Of a stretch of DNA of 33,459 nt, positions 9,275 through 18,209 are shown piece after piece. Both the position numbers and the translations under genes were made by a program. How positions within the stretch are numbered: the first letter of the stretch is position 1; every line of letters starts with the position of its first letter. The notes under the pieces were generated by a model. The model saw only the letters and a list, made by a program, of their open reading frames with translations, made no database searches and was not told the origin of the DNA. The stretch comes from Rhodoplanes roseus (lineage in GTDB: Bacteria; Pseudomonadota; Alphaproteobacteria; Rhizobiales; Xanthobacteraceae): positions 1 through 33,459 of the forward strand of contig NZ_NPEX01000002.1 in the NCBI RefSeq assembly GCF_003258865.1, written 5' to 3'.

Positions 9275-10179
9275 GCGAGCAGCCGGCCTTCACTGACCAC
9301 GATCGCCTCGCCGCCGATCGCCGCGGAGACGAGCGCGCCGCCGCGCATGGCGAGCGACAGCGTGATCAGGCTCGGCCGGCCCATCTCGAAACCCTGCTCG
9401 ACGACGAGATCATGGTCGCCGTCCGCGAGGCCGCCATGCCGCGCCACCGCGCCGGCGAAGGCCGCGACCGCCGCGCCGGTCGCCGGATCCTCGGCGATGC
9501 CGAGGCTGGGCGCGAACATCCTGGCGTGAAAGGCGTGGCCCGGCTCCACGGTCTCACGCGTGAACACGAAGGCGGCCGGATGACCCTCGCGGCCGAAGGC
9601 GGCATCCCACCGGCCCATGTCGGGTTTTGCGCGCGCCACGGCGGCGAGGCTTGCGACCGGCACCAGCGTGAAGGCGACGCCCGCGGTCCAGTTTCCGGGG
9701 ACGAAGCCTCCGAACCCCACATTGCTTTCGCCGAGGCCGAGCGCGGCGGCGACCGCGGCCGCATCGATGGCGCCCGAGGCAGGCTCCGGCAGGCGCGGCA
9801 GGTCGAAGCGGGCGCGTCCACTGTCGGCATCGCGGGGCGCGACGCGGCAATGCACTGGGCCGACCGTCTCCTCGACGACGATCTCGCGGTCGTTCGCGAT
9901 ACCGTCGAGCCGGGCGAGCAGCACGGCGGCGCCGACGGTCGGGTGCCCGGCGAAGGGCAGCTCGCGCGCCGGCGTGAAGATGCGCAGTCGTGCCCGATGT
10001 GCGCCGTCGTCCGGCGGCAGCACGAACACGGTCTCGGACAGCGCGAACTCCTTGGCGATCGCCTGCATGGCCGCGGCGTCGAGGCCTCCGGCGTCGAGCA
10101 CCACGGCGAGCGGATTGCCTGCGAAGCGTCGCGACGTGAACACGTCGAGCGTGACGAAGCGGCGGGCCATGGCGATCAC
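9271..10179 (-). CDS. PhzF family isomerase/epimerase
   Basis: This 302-residue protein belongs to the PhzF fold (two diaminopimelate-epimerase-like halves). Diagnostic segments are TLDVFTSRRFAGNPLAVVLD at the N-terminus, EFALSETVFVLPP with the catalytic Glu (about residue 49), LPFAGHPTVGAAVLL, and the C-terminal GIAEDPATGAAVAAFAGA. No other phenazine genes are nearby, so the role is probably a general small-molecule isomerase rather than phenazine synthesis. The GTG at 10179 overlaps the pdxY stop; an ATG at 10170 (MARRFVTLDVFT) fits the family N-terminus equally well. Confidence 0.93.
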   Translation of the reverse strand: MIAMARRFVTLDVFTSRRFAGNPLAVVLDAGGLDAAAMQAIAKEFALSETVFVLPPDDGAHRARLRIFTPARELPFAGHPTVGAAVLLARLDGIANDREIVVEETVGPVHCRVAPRDADSGRARFDLPRLPEPASGAIDAAAVAAALGLGESNVGFGGFVPGNWTAGVAFTLVPVASLAAVARAKPDMGRWDAAFGREGHPAAFVFTRETVEPGHAFHARMFAPSLGIAEDPATGAAVAAFAGAVARHGGLADGDHDLVVEQGFEMGRPSLITLSLAMRGGALVSAAIGGEAIVVSEGRLLA

Positions 10180-11024
10180 ACCGCCTCCGGCGTGAACACG
10201 CGGGACGGCGCGACGAACTCGTCCTGCGCCGCGACGGTGAGGATTTCGCGCGAGCCGGCCTCCACGGTCCGCTTCAGCAGCCCGAAGATCGACGACGCGG
10301 CGCGTGAGAGCGCCTCGGCGGTCGAGCCGGTGGCGAGGTGGTGGAAGAAGAACAGCGCCGCGATGGCGTCGCCGGCGCCGTTGATAGAGATGTCGAGTTT
10401 CGGAGTGCGCAGCCGGAAGCGGCCGTCGGGACCAGAGGCCAGGAGATCGATGGCGTCGGCCGGCGTCTCGTCGGTGTGCAGCGAGGTGACCAGGATCACG
10501 CTGGGCCCGAGCAGATGGACAGTCTCGATCGCCTTGGTCGCGTCGGCGAGCGTGCCGGTGCTGCGCTCGGCCAGGTATTCCAGCTCGAACTGGTTCGGCG
10601 TGATGATGTCGGCGGCCGGGACGGCGCGGGCCCGCATGAACTCCGGAAGCCCAGGGCGCACGAAGACGCCGCGCCCGACGTCGCCGATCACCGGATCGCA
10701 GCAGTAGCGCGCCGCCGGATTGGCCGCGCGGACCTTTGCCACGGCGTCCAAAATCGCATCACCGATGTCGGCGCCGCCCATGTAGCCCGACAGCACGCCA
10801 TCGCAGAGCGGCAGCGCGCCACGCTCGGCGATGCCGTCCAACAGCTCGCCGATCATGGCGCCGTCGAACACCCGGCCCTTCCAGGCGCCGTAGCCGGTGT
10901 GATTGGAGAACTGCACCGTATGGATCGGCCACACCTCGCAGCCGAGCCGCTGTAGCGGGAACACCGCCGAAGCGTTGCCGACATGGCCATAGGCGACGTG
11001 CGATTGAATCGAGAGAATGTTCAT
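10176..11024 (-). CDS. pdxY: Pyridoxal kinase PdxY
   Basis: PdxY phosphorylates pyridoxal to pyridoxal 5'-phosphate in the vitamin B6 salvage pathway. The 282-residue product has normal length. It starts MNILSIQSHVAYGHVGNASA, the hallmark PdxK/PdxY N-terminus with the substrate Ser and His. YCCDPVIGDVGRGVFV, DIITPNQFELEYLAE and the anion hole/catalytic block ISINGAGDAIAALFFFH follow; the catalytic Asp lies in GAGD. It heads a four-gene minus-strand unit. The 103 bases between it and the EamA gene hold its presumed promoter, which I could not resolve. Confidence 0.96.
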   Translation of the reverse strand: MNILSIQSHVAYGHVGNASAVFPLQRLGCEVWPIHTVQFSNHTGYGAWKGRVFDGAMIGELLDGIAERGALPLCDGVLSGYMGGADIGDAILDAVAKVRAANPAARYCCDPVIGDVGRGVFVRPGLPEFMRARAVPAADIITPNQFELEYLAERSTGTLADATKAIETVHLLGPSVILVTSLHTDETPADAIDLLASGPDGRFRLRTPKLDISINGAGDAIAALFFFHHLATGSTAEALSRAASSIFGLLKRTVEAGSREILTVAAQDEFVAPSRVFTPEAV

Positions 11025-11127
11025 GGGCCAGGCTGTGAGCGATAGGTGCGGACCGGTGCGGAACCCCTACAGCGCGTCGCCGCGTGGCGCAAACGGGTTT
11101 CGGACCCGGCTCACGCCCGCGGGAGGC

Positions 11128-12003
11128 TCACACCCGCCGCCGCGTCGGCACCATCAGGATGGCGAGGCCGACCAGCACCAGCGCCATGCCGGCGAGCCGC
11201 AGCGGGCCGAAGCGCTCGCCGAACACCAGGCTCGAGGCGAAGGCGCCGATGAACGGCACCAGCAGCGCGAACGGCGCGATGGTGGCGACGCCATAGCGGC
11301 GCAGCAGCGCCCCCCAGGCCGCGAACGCGATGGTCGTCCCGGCGAAGCCGAGATAGAGCACCGACACCCAGGCGATCCACGGCGCGGCGACGAGGCTCTC
11401 GCCGATCGCCGCCGGGCCTTCCAGCGCCAGCGCCAGCGCCAGGCAGGGCAGCGGCGGCACCAGGCTGAGCCACGACATCAGCGCGACCATGTCGCTCTGG
11501 CCCGCCTTGCGCAGCAGCAGGTTGCCGATCGCGAAGCTCAGCGGCGATCCGAGCATCAGGAGGAGCGCCCAGACGTCGAACTCCTGGCCGATCGTCCCGC
11601 CGATGCAGGCGAGGCCGGCCGCCGCGACGACCAGCGAGGCCGTCTGCCGACCGGTCGGATACTGGTGGAAGATCGCCGCCGCGAGCGCCACCGTGAACAT
11701 CGACTGGGTCTGCAGGATCACGGCGGCGAGGCCGGGCGGCACGCCGTGGGTGATGCCGAGGAACAAGAACATGAACTGGCCGACGAACAGCGTGAGGCCG
11801 ATGGCGATGGTCACGCCGAAGGCGACGCGCGGCCGCGGCACCACCAGAAGCGGCAGCGCCGATGCGGAGAAGCGCAGCGCCGCCAGCATCAGCGGCGAGA
11901 AGCTGTCCAGCCCGAGCTTGGTGAAGACGAAGGCGACGCCCCAGATGCCGGCGACCAGCAGGGCGAGCAGCGTGTGCGGGAGCGTCAGGCGCGGGGCGTA
12001 CAT
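11128..12003 (-). CDS. EamA family (drug/metabolite superfamily) exporter
   Basis: A 291-residue inner-membrane transporter with ten hydrophobic segments arranged as two EamA repeats. The N-terminal repeat (TLLALLVAGIWGVAFVFTKL, LMLAALRFSASALPLL, GQFMFLFLGITHGVPPGLAA, VILQTQSMFTVALAA) closely resembles E. coli EamA, which exports cysteine and O-acetylserine. That is the best functional guess but is not proven. The start was chosen at ATG 12003, giving MYAPRLTLPHTLLALL; the upstream in-frame extension is polar and overlaps an intergenic repeat. A structured hairpin lies only about 14 bases before the start. Confidence 0.9.
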   Translation of the reverse strand: MYAPRLTLPHTLLALLVAGIWGVAFVFTKLGLDSFSPLMLAALRFSASALPLLVVPRPRVAFGVTIAIGLTLFVGQFMFLFLGITHGVPPGLAAVILQTQSMFTVALAAAIFHQYPTGRQTASLVVAAAGLACIGGTIGQEFDVWALLLMLGSPLSFAIGNLLLRKAGQSDMVALMSWLSLVPPLPCLALALALEGPAAIGESLVAAPWIAWVSVLYLGFAGTTIAFAAWGALLRRYGVATIAPFALLVPFIGAFASSLVFGERFGPLRLAGMALVLVGLAILMVPTRRRV

Positions 12004-12016
12004 TCCGGATCCGTGG

Positions 12017-12051
12017 GGGTGGTCCGGCCGCGGGTCGCGGACCCTCCACCC
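12017..12051 (-). promoter_or_regulatory. Hairpin in the 5' leader of the EamA gene
   Basis: Outer arms GGGTGG (12017-12022) and CCACCC (12046-12051) enclose an inner perfect hairpin GGGTC-GCG-GACCC (12032-12044). On the minus strand this would fold in the mRNA just before the EamA start at 12003. No known riboswitch consensus was recognised; it may be a translational control element or simply GC-rich structure. Confidence 0.35.
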
Positions 12052-12142
12052 GGACGCCGCACGGTTTGCACGGCTTTTGGACCTGTCGCCCGGGGCTGGC
12101 CGAAGGTCAAGCGCACCATGCAGGTGCGCCGTGCAAGGATCT

Positions 12143-12284
12143 CCCCTCATGGTGAGGAGCGATCCGGGCGCGCTCGCGCGCCGGAAGCGCGTCTCGAACC
12201 ATGCGGCCCCCGCACCCCTGTAGCCGGGGCCGCCCTCGCCCTTCGAGACGGCCGCTCCGCGGCCTCCTTAAGGGTGAGAGCGGA
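12143..12284. repeat. Dispersed palindromic repeat, copy A
   Basis: This element fills the EamA/substrate-binding-protein gap and is matched by copy B at 15540-15654. Shared blocks in order: CCCCTCATGGTGAGGAGC, GCGTCTCGAACCATG, GGCCGCCCTCGCCCTTCGAG, and a 3' block CTCCTTAAGGGTGAGAGCGG. Internal complementarity pairs TCTCGAA with TTCGAGA, and the two ends (TGGTGAGGAG with CTCC...TGAG) also mirror one another. It is a mobile or amplified non-coding repeat of a kind frequent in Bradyrhizobium-like genomes. Together with the EamA leader it accounts for the 321-base gene-free stretch 12004-12324. Confidence 0.8.
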
Positions 12285-12324
12285 GAGAGCGCGACACCGA
12301 GGAATGCGAGGGGCAGGCGCCCCG

Positions 12325-13365
12325 TCACATCGTGCCGGCGGCCTTCTTGACGAAGCGGTCGTCGAAGGTGCGCTTGAGGTCGATCTTGGCGTCCTTCATC
12401 TCGTCGTCGAACTGCACCAGCATGTCGAGGGCGTTCTTCATGCCCTTCTCGGGGATGATGCCGGTGGTCGAGTACATCGGCTTCGACGCATTGAAGGCGG
12501 CGATGTAGAGGGCGCGGTCGCCGAGGTGGTATTCCTCCGGCACCGTCTTGGCGACGTCCTCGGGCGTCGCGGTCTGCAGCCATTTGAGGGTCTTGTAGAA
12601 CGCATTGACGATGCGCTGCGTGGTCTCCGGGTTCTTCTCGATGAAATCGGCCTTGAGATAGACCACGGCGGCCGGATTGTTGCCGCCCAGGAGCTTCTCG
12701 TTGTCGGCCTCGGTGCGGCTGTCCGCCATCACCACCACGTCGCCGTCCTGCACCAGCTTGGTGATCACCGGATCGAGATTGGAGATGGCGTCGAGCTCGC
12801 CCTTCTTCATCGCCGCGACCGCCGACATGCCGGCGCCCACCCCGATGATCGACACGTCGGTCGACTTGAGGCCGTCCTTGGCCAAGAGCGCGTTGAGGAA
12901 GAAGTTGGTCGACGAGCCCGGCGCCGTGACGCCGATCTTCATGCCCTTGAGGTCCTTGAACGACTTCACCGCGGCGGCCTTGTCCTTGCGGACCGCCAGC
13001 ACGATGCCGGGGAAGCGGCCGAGCTCGGTGACGGCGCGGATCTCCTGGCCCTTGGCCTGCATCCGGATGGTGTGCTCGTAGGCGCCCGTGACCACGTCCG
13101 CGGAGCCGCCGATCAGCGACTGCAGCGACTTCGCGCCGCCGCCGAAGTCCGTGATGGTGACGTCGAGCCCCTGCTCCTTGAAGTAGCCGAGCCGCTCGGC
13201 GAGGGTGAGCGGCAGGTAATACAGCAGGCTCTTGCCGCCGACCCCGAGCACCAGCTTCGGCTTTTCGGGGGCAGGCGCGGTCTGGGTTGCGGTCTGGGCG
13301 GCGACGGGCCCGGCGAATGCGGCGAGGGCCGTGGCGGCGGCGACGGCCAATACGCTGATCTTCAT
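12325..13365 (-). CDS. ABC transporter substrate-binding protein (NMT1/SsuA-like)
   Basis: A periplasmic solute-binding protein of 346 residues. It has a signal peptide (MKISVLAVAAATALAAFAG, cleavage near VAAQ), then the fold typical of the nitrate/sulfonate/taurine/bicarbonate and NMT1/THI5 families: LTLAERLGYFKEQGLDVTI, GGSADVVTGAYEHTI, DLKGMKIGVTAPGSSTNFFL and KKGELDAISNLDPVITKLV. The ATG is preceded by GGGAGGA. No permease or ATPase gene is adjacent on either side, so it is an orphan binding protein. The ligand (sulfonate, pyrimidine or aromatic acid are family options) cannot be deduced. Confidence 0.92.
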   Translation of the reverse strand: MKISVLAVAAATALAAFAGPVAAQTATQTAPAPEKPKLVLGVGGKSLLYYLPLTLAERLGYFKEQGLDVTITDFGGGAKSLQSLIGGSADVVTGAYEHTIRMQAKGQEIRAVTELGRFPGIVLAVRKDKAAAVKSFKDLKGMKIGVTAPGSSTNFFLNALLAKDGLKSTDVSIIGVGAGMSAVAAMKKGELDAISNLDPVITKLVQDGDVVVMADSRTEADNEKLLGGNNPAAVVYLKADFIEKNPETTQRIVNAFYKTLKWLQTATPEDVAKTVPEEYHLGDRALYIAAFNASKPMYSTTGIIPEKGMKNALDMLVQFDDEMKDAKIDLKRTFDDRFVKKAAGTM

Positions 13366-13379
13366 GCAAAGTCCTCCCT

Positions 13380-13410
13380 GGGCCCGGTTCCGCAAAATGC
13401 CTGCGGGCCC
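13380..13410 (-). promoter_or_regulatory. Leader hairpin before the substrate-binding protein gene
   Basis: Arms GGGCCCG (13380-13386) and CGGGCCC (13404-13410) form a 7-bp stem; an alternative inner pairing CCGCA/TGCGG overlaps it. In the minus-strand mRNA the hairpin ends just before the GGGAGGA ribosome site. It is either a leader structure or the remnant of a terminator; no poly-U follows on that strand. Confidence 0.4.
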
Positions 13411-13485
13411 TTGTTGGTTCGTCGATATCGGGCGCGCGCCGCAGATTCAACCGGAATTGCGTGGGCCCCGTAGCCCCCGTCCCCC

Positions 13486-13559
13486 CGTAGCCCGCGTTGA
13501 GCGACAGCGAAATGCGGGACCGGCCGTCCCAGCCGTCGCTGCGCTCCGACCGGGCTACG
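13486..13559. repeat. Palindromic intergenic repeat with 9-bp terminal inverted repeats
   Basis: CGTAGCCCG (13486-13494) and CGGGCTACG (13551-13559) bracket a segment containing GTTGAGCGACAGCGAAATGC, with a second half mirroring it (GTCGCTGCGCTC). GTAGCCCGnnTGAGCGnAGCGnnATnCGGG elements are widespread dispersed repeats of proteobacteria. It lies directly downstream of the ilvC terminator. Confidence 0.65.
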
Positions 13560-13564
13560 AGCTG

Positions 13565-13592
13565 AAAAAGGGCCGCCTCGCGGCGACCCTTT
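13565..13592 (-). terminator. Intrinsic terminator of ilvC
   Basis: On the minus strand AAAGGGTCGCC - GCGA - GGCGGCCCTTT forms a near-perfect stem (one T/G mismatch) and runs into TTTTT at 13569-13565. It lies 40 bases past the ilvC stop. Stem, tetraloop and U-tract all fit a strong rho-independent terminator. Confidence 0.9.
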
Positions 13593-13631
13593 CGAAACCC
13601 GTGCGGACGCGTCCGGTCCAGGCCAGCCTGG

Positions 13632-15148
<1,517 letters not shown>

Positions 15149-15168
<20 letters not shown>

Positions 15169-15481
15169 CGTGTCTCGTCAGATCTTCGAACGTGATCTCG
15201 CCGCGCGAATACTCGTCCTCGGGAAGGATCTCTTCCCCACGGTCCGGCCCCCAGTCGACGGTCGGCGGCTCGTTCTCGGGTCCGAGACGCTTCGCCTCGG
15301 CGACGAGGTCGGCGAGGCGATAGCGCGTGTAGCCGACCGGCGCGGCCGGTTTCAGCCGCAGCTCGCGCCCCTCGACCACCACGTCCACCTCGCTGCCTTC
15401 GGACAGGCCCGCGGCCTCGGCCGCCGCCTTCGGCAGCCGCACCCCGAGGCTGTTGCCCCATTTCGAGACCTTGACCTTCAT
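15149..15481 (-). CDS. mazE: Type II antitoxin, MazE/AbrB-like
   Basis: A 110-residue antitoxin whose N-terminal half is a swapped-hairpin AbrB/SpoVT-type DNA-binding domain (MKVKVSKWGNSLGVRLPKAA, then GSEVDVVVEGRELRLKP). The C-terminal half is acidic and would wrap the toxin (EEILPEDEYSRGEITFEDL). The ATG has AGAGGATG upstream, and a palindrome 12 bases before it is the likely binding site for autorepression. The longer open frame that reads through upstream is not coding. The 3' end overlaps the toxin start. Confidence 0.93.
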
Positions 15482-15492
15482 GGCATCCTCTT

Positions 15493-15513
15493 CGGATACA
15501 CAATGTATATCCG
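15493..15513 (-). promoter_or_regulatory. Palindromic operator/promoter of mazEF
   Basis: A 21-base imperfect palindrome with perfect outer arms CGGATA and TATCCG; 18 of 21 positions are self-complementary. It is AT-rich in an otherwise GC-rich context, contains TATACAT on the minus strand as a possible -10, and ends 12 bases before the mazE start. This is the expected place for a MazE(F) autoregulatory operator. Binding is inferred. Confidence 0.6.
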
Positions 15514-15539
15514 AGACGAGGGGGCGTCCACCATGCCCG

Positions 15540-15654
15540 CCCCTCGTGGTGAGAAGCACCCCGCAGGGGTGCGTCTCGAACCACGAGGCCACCGATGTGG
15601 CCACCCTCGCCCTTCGAGACGCCGGCTGCGCGGGCTCCTCAGGGTGAGGGCGGA
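15540..15654. repeat. Dispersed palindromic repeat, copy B
   Basis: The second copy of the element seen at 12143-12284, in the same orientation but with a shorter centre. Shared blocks: CCCCTCGTGGTGAGAAGC, GCGTCTCGAACCACGAGGCC, GGCCACCCTCGCCCTTCGAG, and CTCCTCAGGGTGAGGGCGGA. It lies between the mazEF operator and the ilvN stop, i.e. at the upstream boundary of the toxin-antitoxin insertion. Confidence 0.8.
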
Positions 15655-15678
15655 TCAGCGTCGCGACATGTCCAGCCC

Positions 15679-16242
15679 TCACATCCCGTCCGGCCCGCGC
15701 GCGATGGCGACGATGCCGGTGCGGGAGACCTCGACCAGGCCGAGCGGCAGCATCAGGCTGACGAACTGGTCGATCTTGTCGGCCGCGCCGGTGATCTCGA
15801 ACACGAAGCTCTCGACCGTCGCGTCGATCACCCGGGCCCGGAACGCATCGGCCAGGCGCAGCGCCTCGACCCGGTGCTCGCCCTTGCCGCGCACCTTCAC
15901 CATCGCGAGCTCGCGCTCGATCGAGCGGGCCGACACGGTCATGTCGACCACCCGGTGCACCGGCACCATGCGGTCGAGCTGGTTCATGATCTGCTCGATC
16001 ACCATCGGCGTGCCGCGCGTCACGATGGTGATGCGCGACAGGTGCTTCTGGTGCTCGGTCTCCGACACCGTCAGGCTCTCGATGTTGTAGCCGCGGCCCG
16101 AGAACAGGCCGATGACGCGCGCCAGCACGCCCGGCTCGTTGTCGACGATGACGGACAGCGTGTGGGTCTCGATCGCCTGGGCGACGCCGGCGGACGGATA
16201 ATGCGACGTGCTCGCCGGACTCGTGAGCGTACTCGTGTTCAT
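15679..16242 (-). CDS. ilvN: Acetolactate synthase small (regulatory) subunit
   Basis: This regulatory subunit activates the catalytic IlvB subunit and confers valine feedback inhibition. The 187-residue protein has an N-terminal ACT domain (HTLSVIVDNEPGVLARVIGL, FSGRGYNIESLTVSETE, SRITIVTRG) and the second ACT-like domain (ELAMVKVRGKGEHRVEAL, to GLVEVSRTGIVAIARG). The N-terminal ~25 residues are Ser/Thr-rich and precede the ACT domain, so a slightly shorter start is possible. It lies 69 bases downstream of ilvB and is almost certainly co-transcribed, sharing the attenuator. Also called ilvH. Confidence 0.97.
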   Translation of the reverse strand: MNTSTLTSPASTSHYPSAGVAQAIETHTLSVIVDNEPGVLARVIGLFSGRGYNIESLTVSETEHQKHLSRITIVTRGTPMVIEQIMNQLDRMVPVHRVVDMTVSARSIERELAMVKVRGKGEHRVEALRLADAFRARVIDATVESFVFEITGAADKIDQFVSLMLPLGLVEVSRTGIVAIARGPDGM

Positions 16243-16275
16243 TTCGGAAATGGCCCCTGCCCCAAGAATGTCTCC

Positions 16276-16298
16276 GGCCCTCTCCCGCGGAGAGGGCC
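16276..16298. repeat. Hairpin in the ilvB-ilvN intergenic gap
   Basis: Arms GGCCCTCT (16276-16283) and AGAGGGCC (16291-16298), extendable by one C-G pair, around a CCGCG loop. Palindromes of the CCCTCTCCCGC...GAGAGGG type recur in many bacterial intergenic regions. Without a U-tract it is more likely an mRNA-stabilising or dispersed repeat than a terminator. Confidence 0.55.
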
Positions 16299-16311
16299 GC
16301 GCGGCCGGTCG

Positions 16312-18072
16312 TCAGACCAGCATCTTGCCTTCCTCGGTGATCGCCTCGTCGAGCTTCTCGGCGGCGTCGCCCAGGATCATCTCGTTGTGGGCGCGACCCG
16401 ACGGAATCATCGGGAAGCAGTTCTCGGACGGATCGACCACGCAATCGAACAGCACCGGCTTGTCGACCGTGATCATCTCGCGGATGGCGTCGTCGAGGTC
16501 GCCCGGCTTCTCGCAGCGGATGCCGACGCCGTGATAGGCCTCGGCCAGCTTGACGAAGTCCGGCAGCGCCTCGGAGTAGCTCTGCGAGTAGCGGCCGCCG
16601 TGCAGCAGCTCCTGCCACTGCCGCACCATCCCCATGTACTGGTTGTTGAGGATGAAGATCTTGATCGGCAGCCGGTACTGCGCCGCCGTCGCCATCTCCT
16701 GCATGGTCATCTGCACCGACGCCTCGCCGGCGATGTCGATGACGAGCGAGCCCGGATGGGCGAGCTGCACGCCGACGGCGGCCGGCAGGCCGTAGCCCAT
16801 GGTGCCGAGCCCGCCCGAGGTCATCCAGCGGTTCGGCTCCTCGAAGCCGTAGAACTGGGCGGCCCACATCTGGTGCTGGCCGACCTCGGTGGTGATGTAG
16901 GTGTCGCGGTCCTTGGTCAGCTCGTAGAGCCGCTGGATGGCGTATTGCGGCTTGATCAGGTCGGTCGAGGGCTTGTAGGCGAGGCTCTTGCGGGCCCGCC
17001 ACAGCTCGATCTTCTTCCACCAGCTCTTGTGGGCCGGGCCGTGGCTGTCGCCGGGCTGCGCCTTCCACAGCCGCAGCATCTCCTCCAGCACCTGCGTGCA
17101 GTCGCCGAGGATCGGCACGTCGACCTTGACGTTCTTGTTGATCGACGACGGATCGATGTCGACGTGGATCTTCCGCGAGCCCGGCGAGAAGGCGTCGAGC
17201 CGGCCGGTGATGCGGTCGTCGAAGCGCGCCCCGATGCAGATCATCAGGTCGCATTCGTGCATGGCGAAGTTGGCCTCGTAGGTGCCGTGCATGCCGAGCA
17301 TCCCGAGCCATTGCGGATCGGAGGCCGGATAGGCGCCGAGCCCCATCAGGGTCGAGGTGATCGGGAAGCCGGTGGCGCGCACCAGCTCGCGCAGCAGCTC
17401 GGTCGCCTTGCGGCCCGAATTGATCACGCCGCCGCCCGTGTAGAACACCGGCCGCTTGGCGTGGCGCATCAGCGCCACCGCCTCCTCGATACGGGCGGGA
17501 TCGCCCTTGAGCTTCGGCACGTAGCCGCGATGGGCGAAGGTCTTCGGCCGCGTGTAGGTGCCGGAGGCGAACTGGATGTCCTTCGGCACGTCGATGACGA
17601 CCGGGCCCGGCCGGCCCGTCGAGGCGACGTGGAACGCCTCGTGCAGCACCCGGGGCAGATCCTCGATGCTCTTGACCAGGTAATTGTACTTCGTGCAGGG
17701 CCGGGTGATGCCGACCGTGTCGCACTCCTGGAACGCGTCGTTGCCGATCAGGTGGGTCGGCACCTGGCCGGTGATGCAGACGATCGGGATCGAGTCGCAC
17801 ATCGCGTCGGCCAGGCCCGTCACCGCATTGGTGGCGCCCGGACCCGAGGTCACCAGGACGCAGCCGACCTTGCCGGTCGAGCGGGCGTAGCCTTCGGCCG
17901 CATGCACGGCGCCCTGCTCGTGGCGGACCAGGATGTGCTGGACCTGCTGTTGATGGAACAGCGCGTCGTAGATCGGAAGCACCGCGCCGCCCGGATAGCC
18001 GAAGATGTGCTCGACCCCCTGGTCGATCAGCGCCTGGATGATCATCTCGGCGCCGGTCATCTCCTTACTCAT
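16312..18072 (-). CDS. ilvB: Acetolactate synthase large (catalytic) subunit
   Basis: This ThDP-dependent enzyme makes acetolactate from pyruvate (valine, leucine) and acetohydroxybutyrate (isoleucine). The 586-residue protein begins MSKEMTGAEMIIQALIDQGV. It carries HIFGYPGGAVLPIYDAL, the catalytic Glu52 in RHEQGAVHAAEGYAR, and LVTSGPGATNAVTGLADAM. The C-terminal ThDP domain has DIAGEASVQMTMQEM and FILNNQYMGMVRQW. The first gene of the minus-strand ilvBN unit, it is preceded by a promoter, a BCAA-codon leader peptide and an intrinsic terminator (see those entries). Also called ilvI. Confidence 0.98.
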   Translation of the reverse strand: MSKEMTGAEMIIQALIDQGVEHIFGYPGGAVLPIYDALFHQQQVQHILVRHEQGAVHAAEGYARSTGKVGCVLVTSGPGATNAVTGLADAMCDSIPIVCITGQVPTHLIGNDAFQECDTVGITRPCTKYNYLVKSIEDLPRVLHEAFHVASTGRPGPVVIDVPKDIQFASGTYTRPKTFAHRGYVPKLKGDPARIEEAVALMRHAKRPVFYTGGGVINSGRKATELLRELVRATGFPITSTLMGLGAYPASDPQWLGMLGMHGTYEANFAMHECDLMICIGARFDDRITGRLDAFSPGSRKIHVDIDPSSINKNVKVDVPILGDCTQVLEEMLRLWKAQPGDSHGPAHKSWWKKIELWRARKSLAYKPSTDLIKPQYAIQRLYELTKDRDTYITTEVGQHQMWAAQFYGFEEPNRWMTSGGLGTMGYGLPAAVGVQLAHPGSLVIDIAGEASVQMTMQEMATAAQYRLPIKIFILNNQYMGMVRQWQELLHGGRYSQSYSEALPDFVKLAEAYHGVGIRCEKPGDLDDAIREMITVDKPVLFDCVVDPSENCFPMIPSGRAHNEMILGDAAEKLDEAITEEGKMLV

Positions 18073-18142
18073 GGCTTTCTCCGCCTGCTGTTGTTCGTGT
18101 GGCCTGTGGCCGTCTGTTCGGGAAGAACTGTGGTTAGGAATG

Positions 18143-18209
18143 AAAAAAGGGCCACCTGGGCCCCTTGATGCAGCACGCCACCCCGGTCGGGATCGATCAG
18201 GCCGATCCC
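18143..18209 (-). promoter_or_regulatory. ilvBN transcription attenuator
   Basis: On the minus strand a perfect 7-bp hairpin GGGATCG (18209-18203) / CGATCCC (18195-18189) holds the leader stop codon in its loop. Downstream, AAGGGGCC (18166-18159), loop CAGGT, and GGCCC followed by six T (18153-18143) form an intrinsic terminator 71 bases before ilvB. A possible antiterminator pairs GGCCTGAT (18203-18196) with ATCA..GGCC (18169-18159) across a 3-base bulge; this third element is uncertain. The terminator and leader codons are clear. Confidence 0.78.

Noticed and set aside
15595-18168. 857-codon open frame opposite ilvB/ilvN
   Set aside because: A shadow of the ilvB and ilvN genes on the other strand; composition is typical of antisense high-GC sequence.
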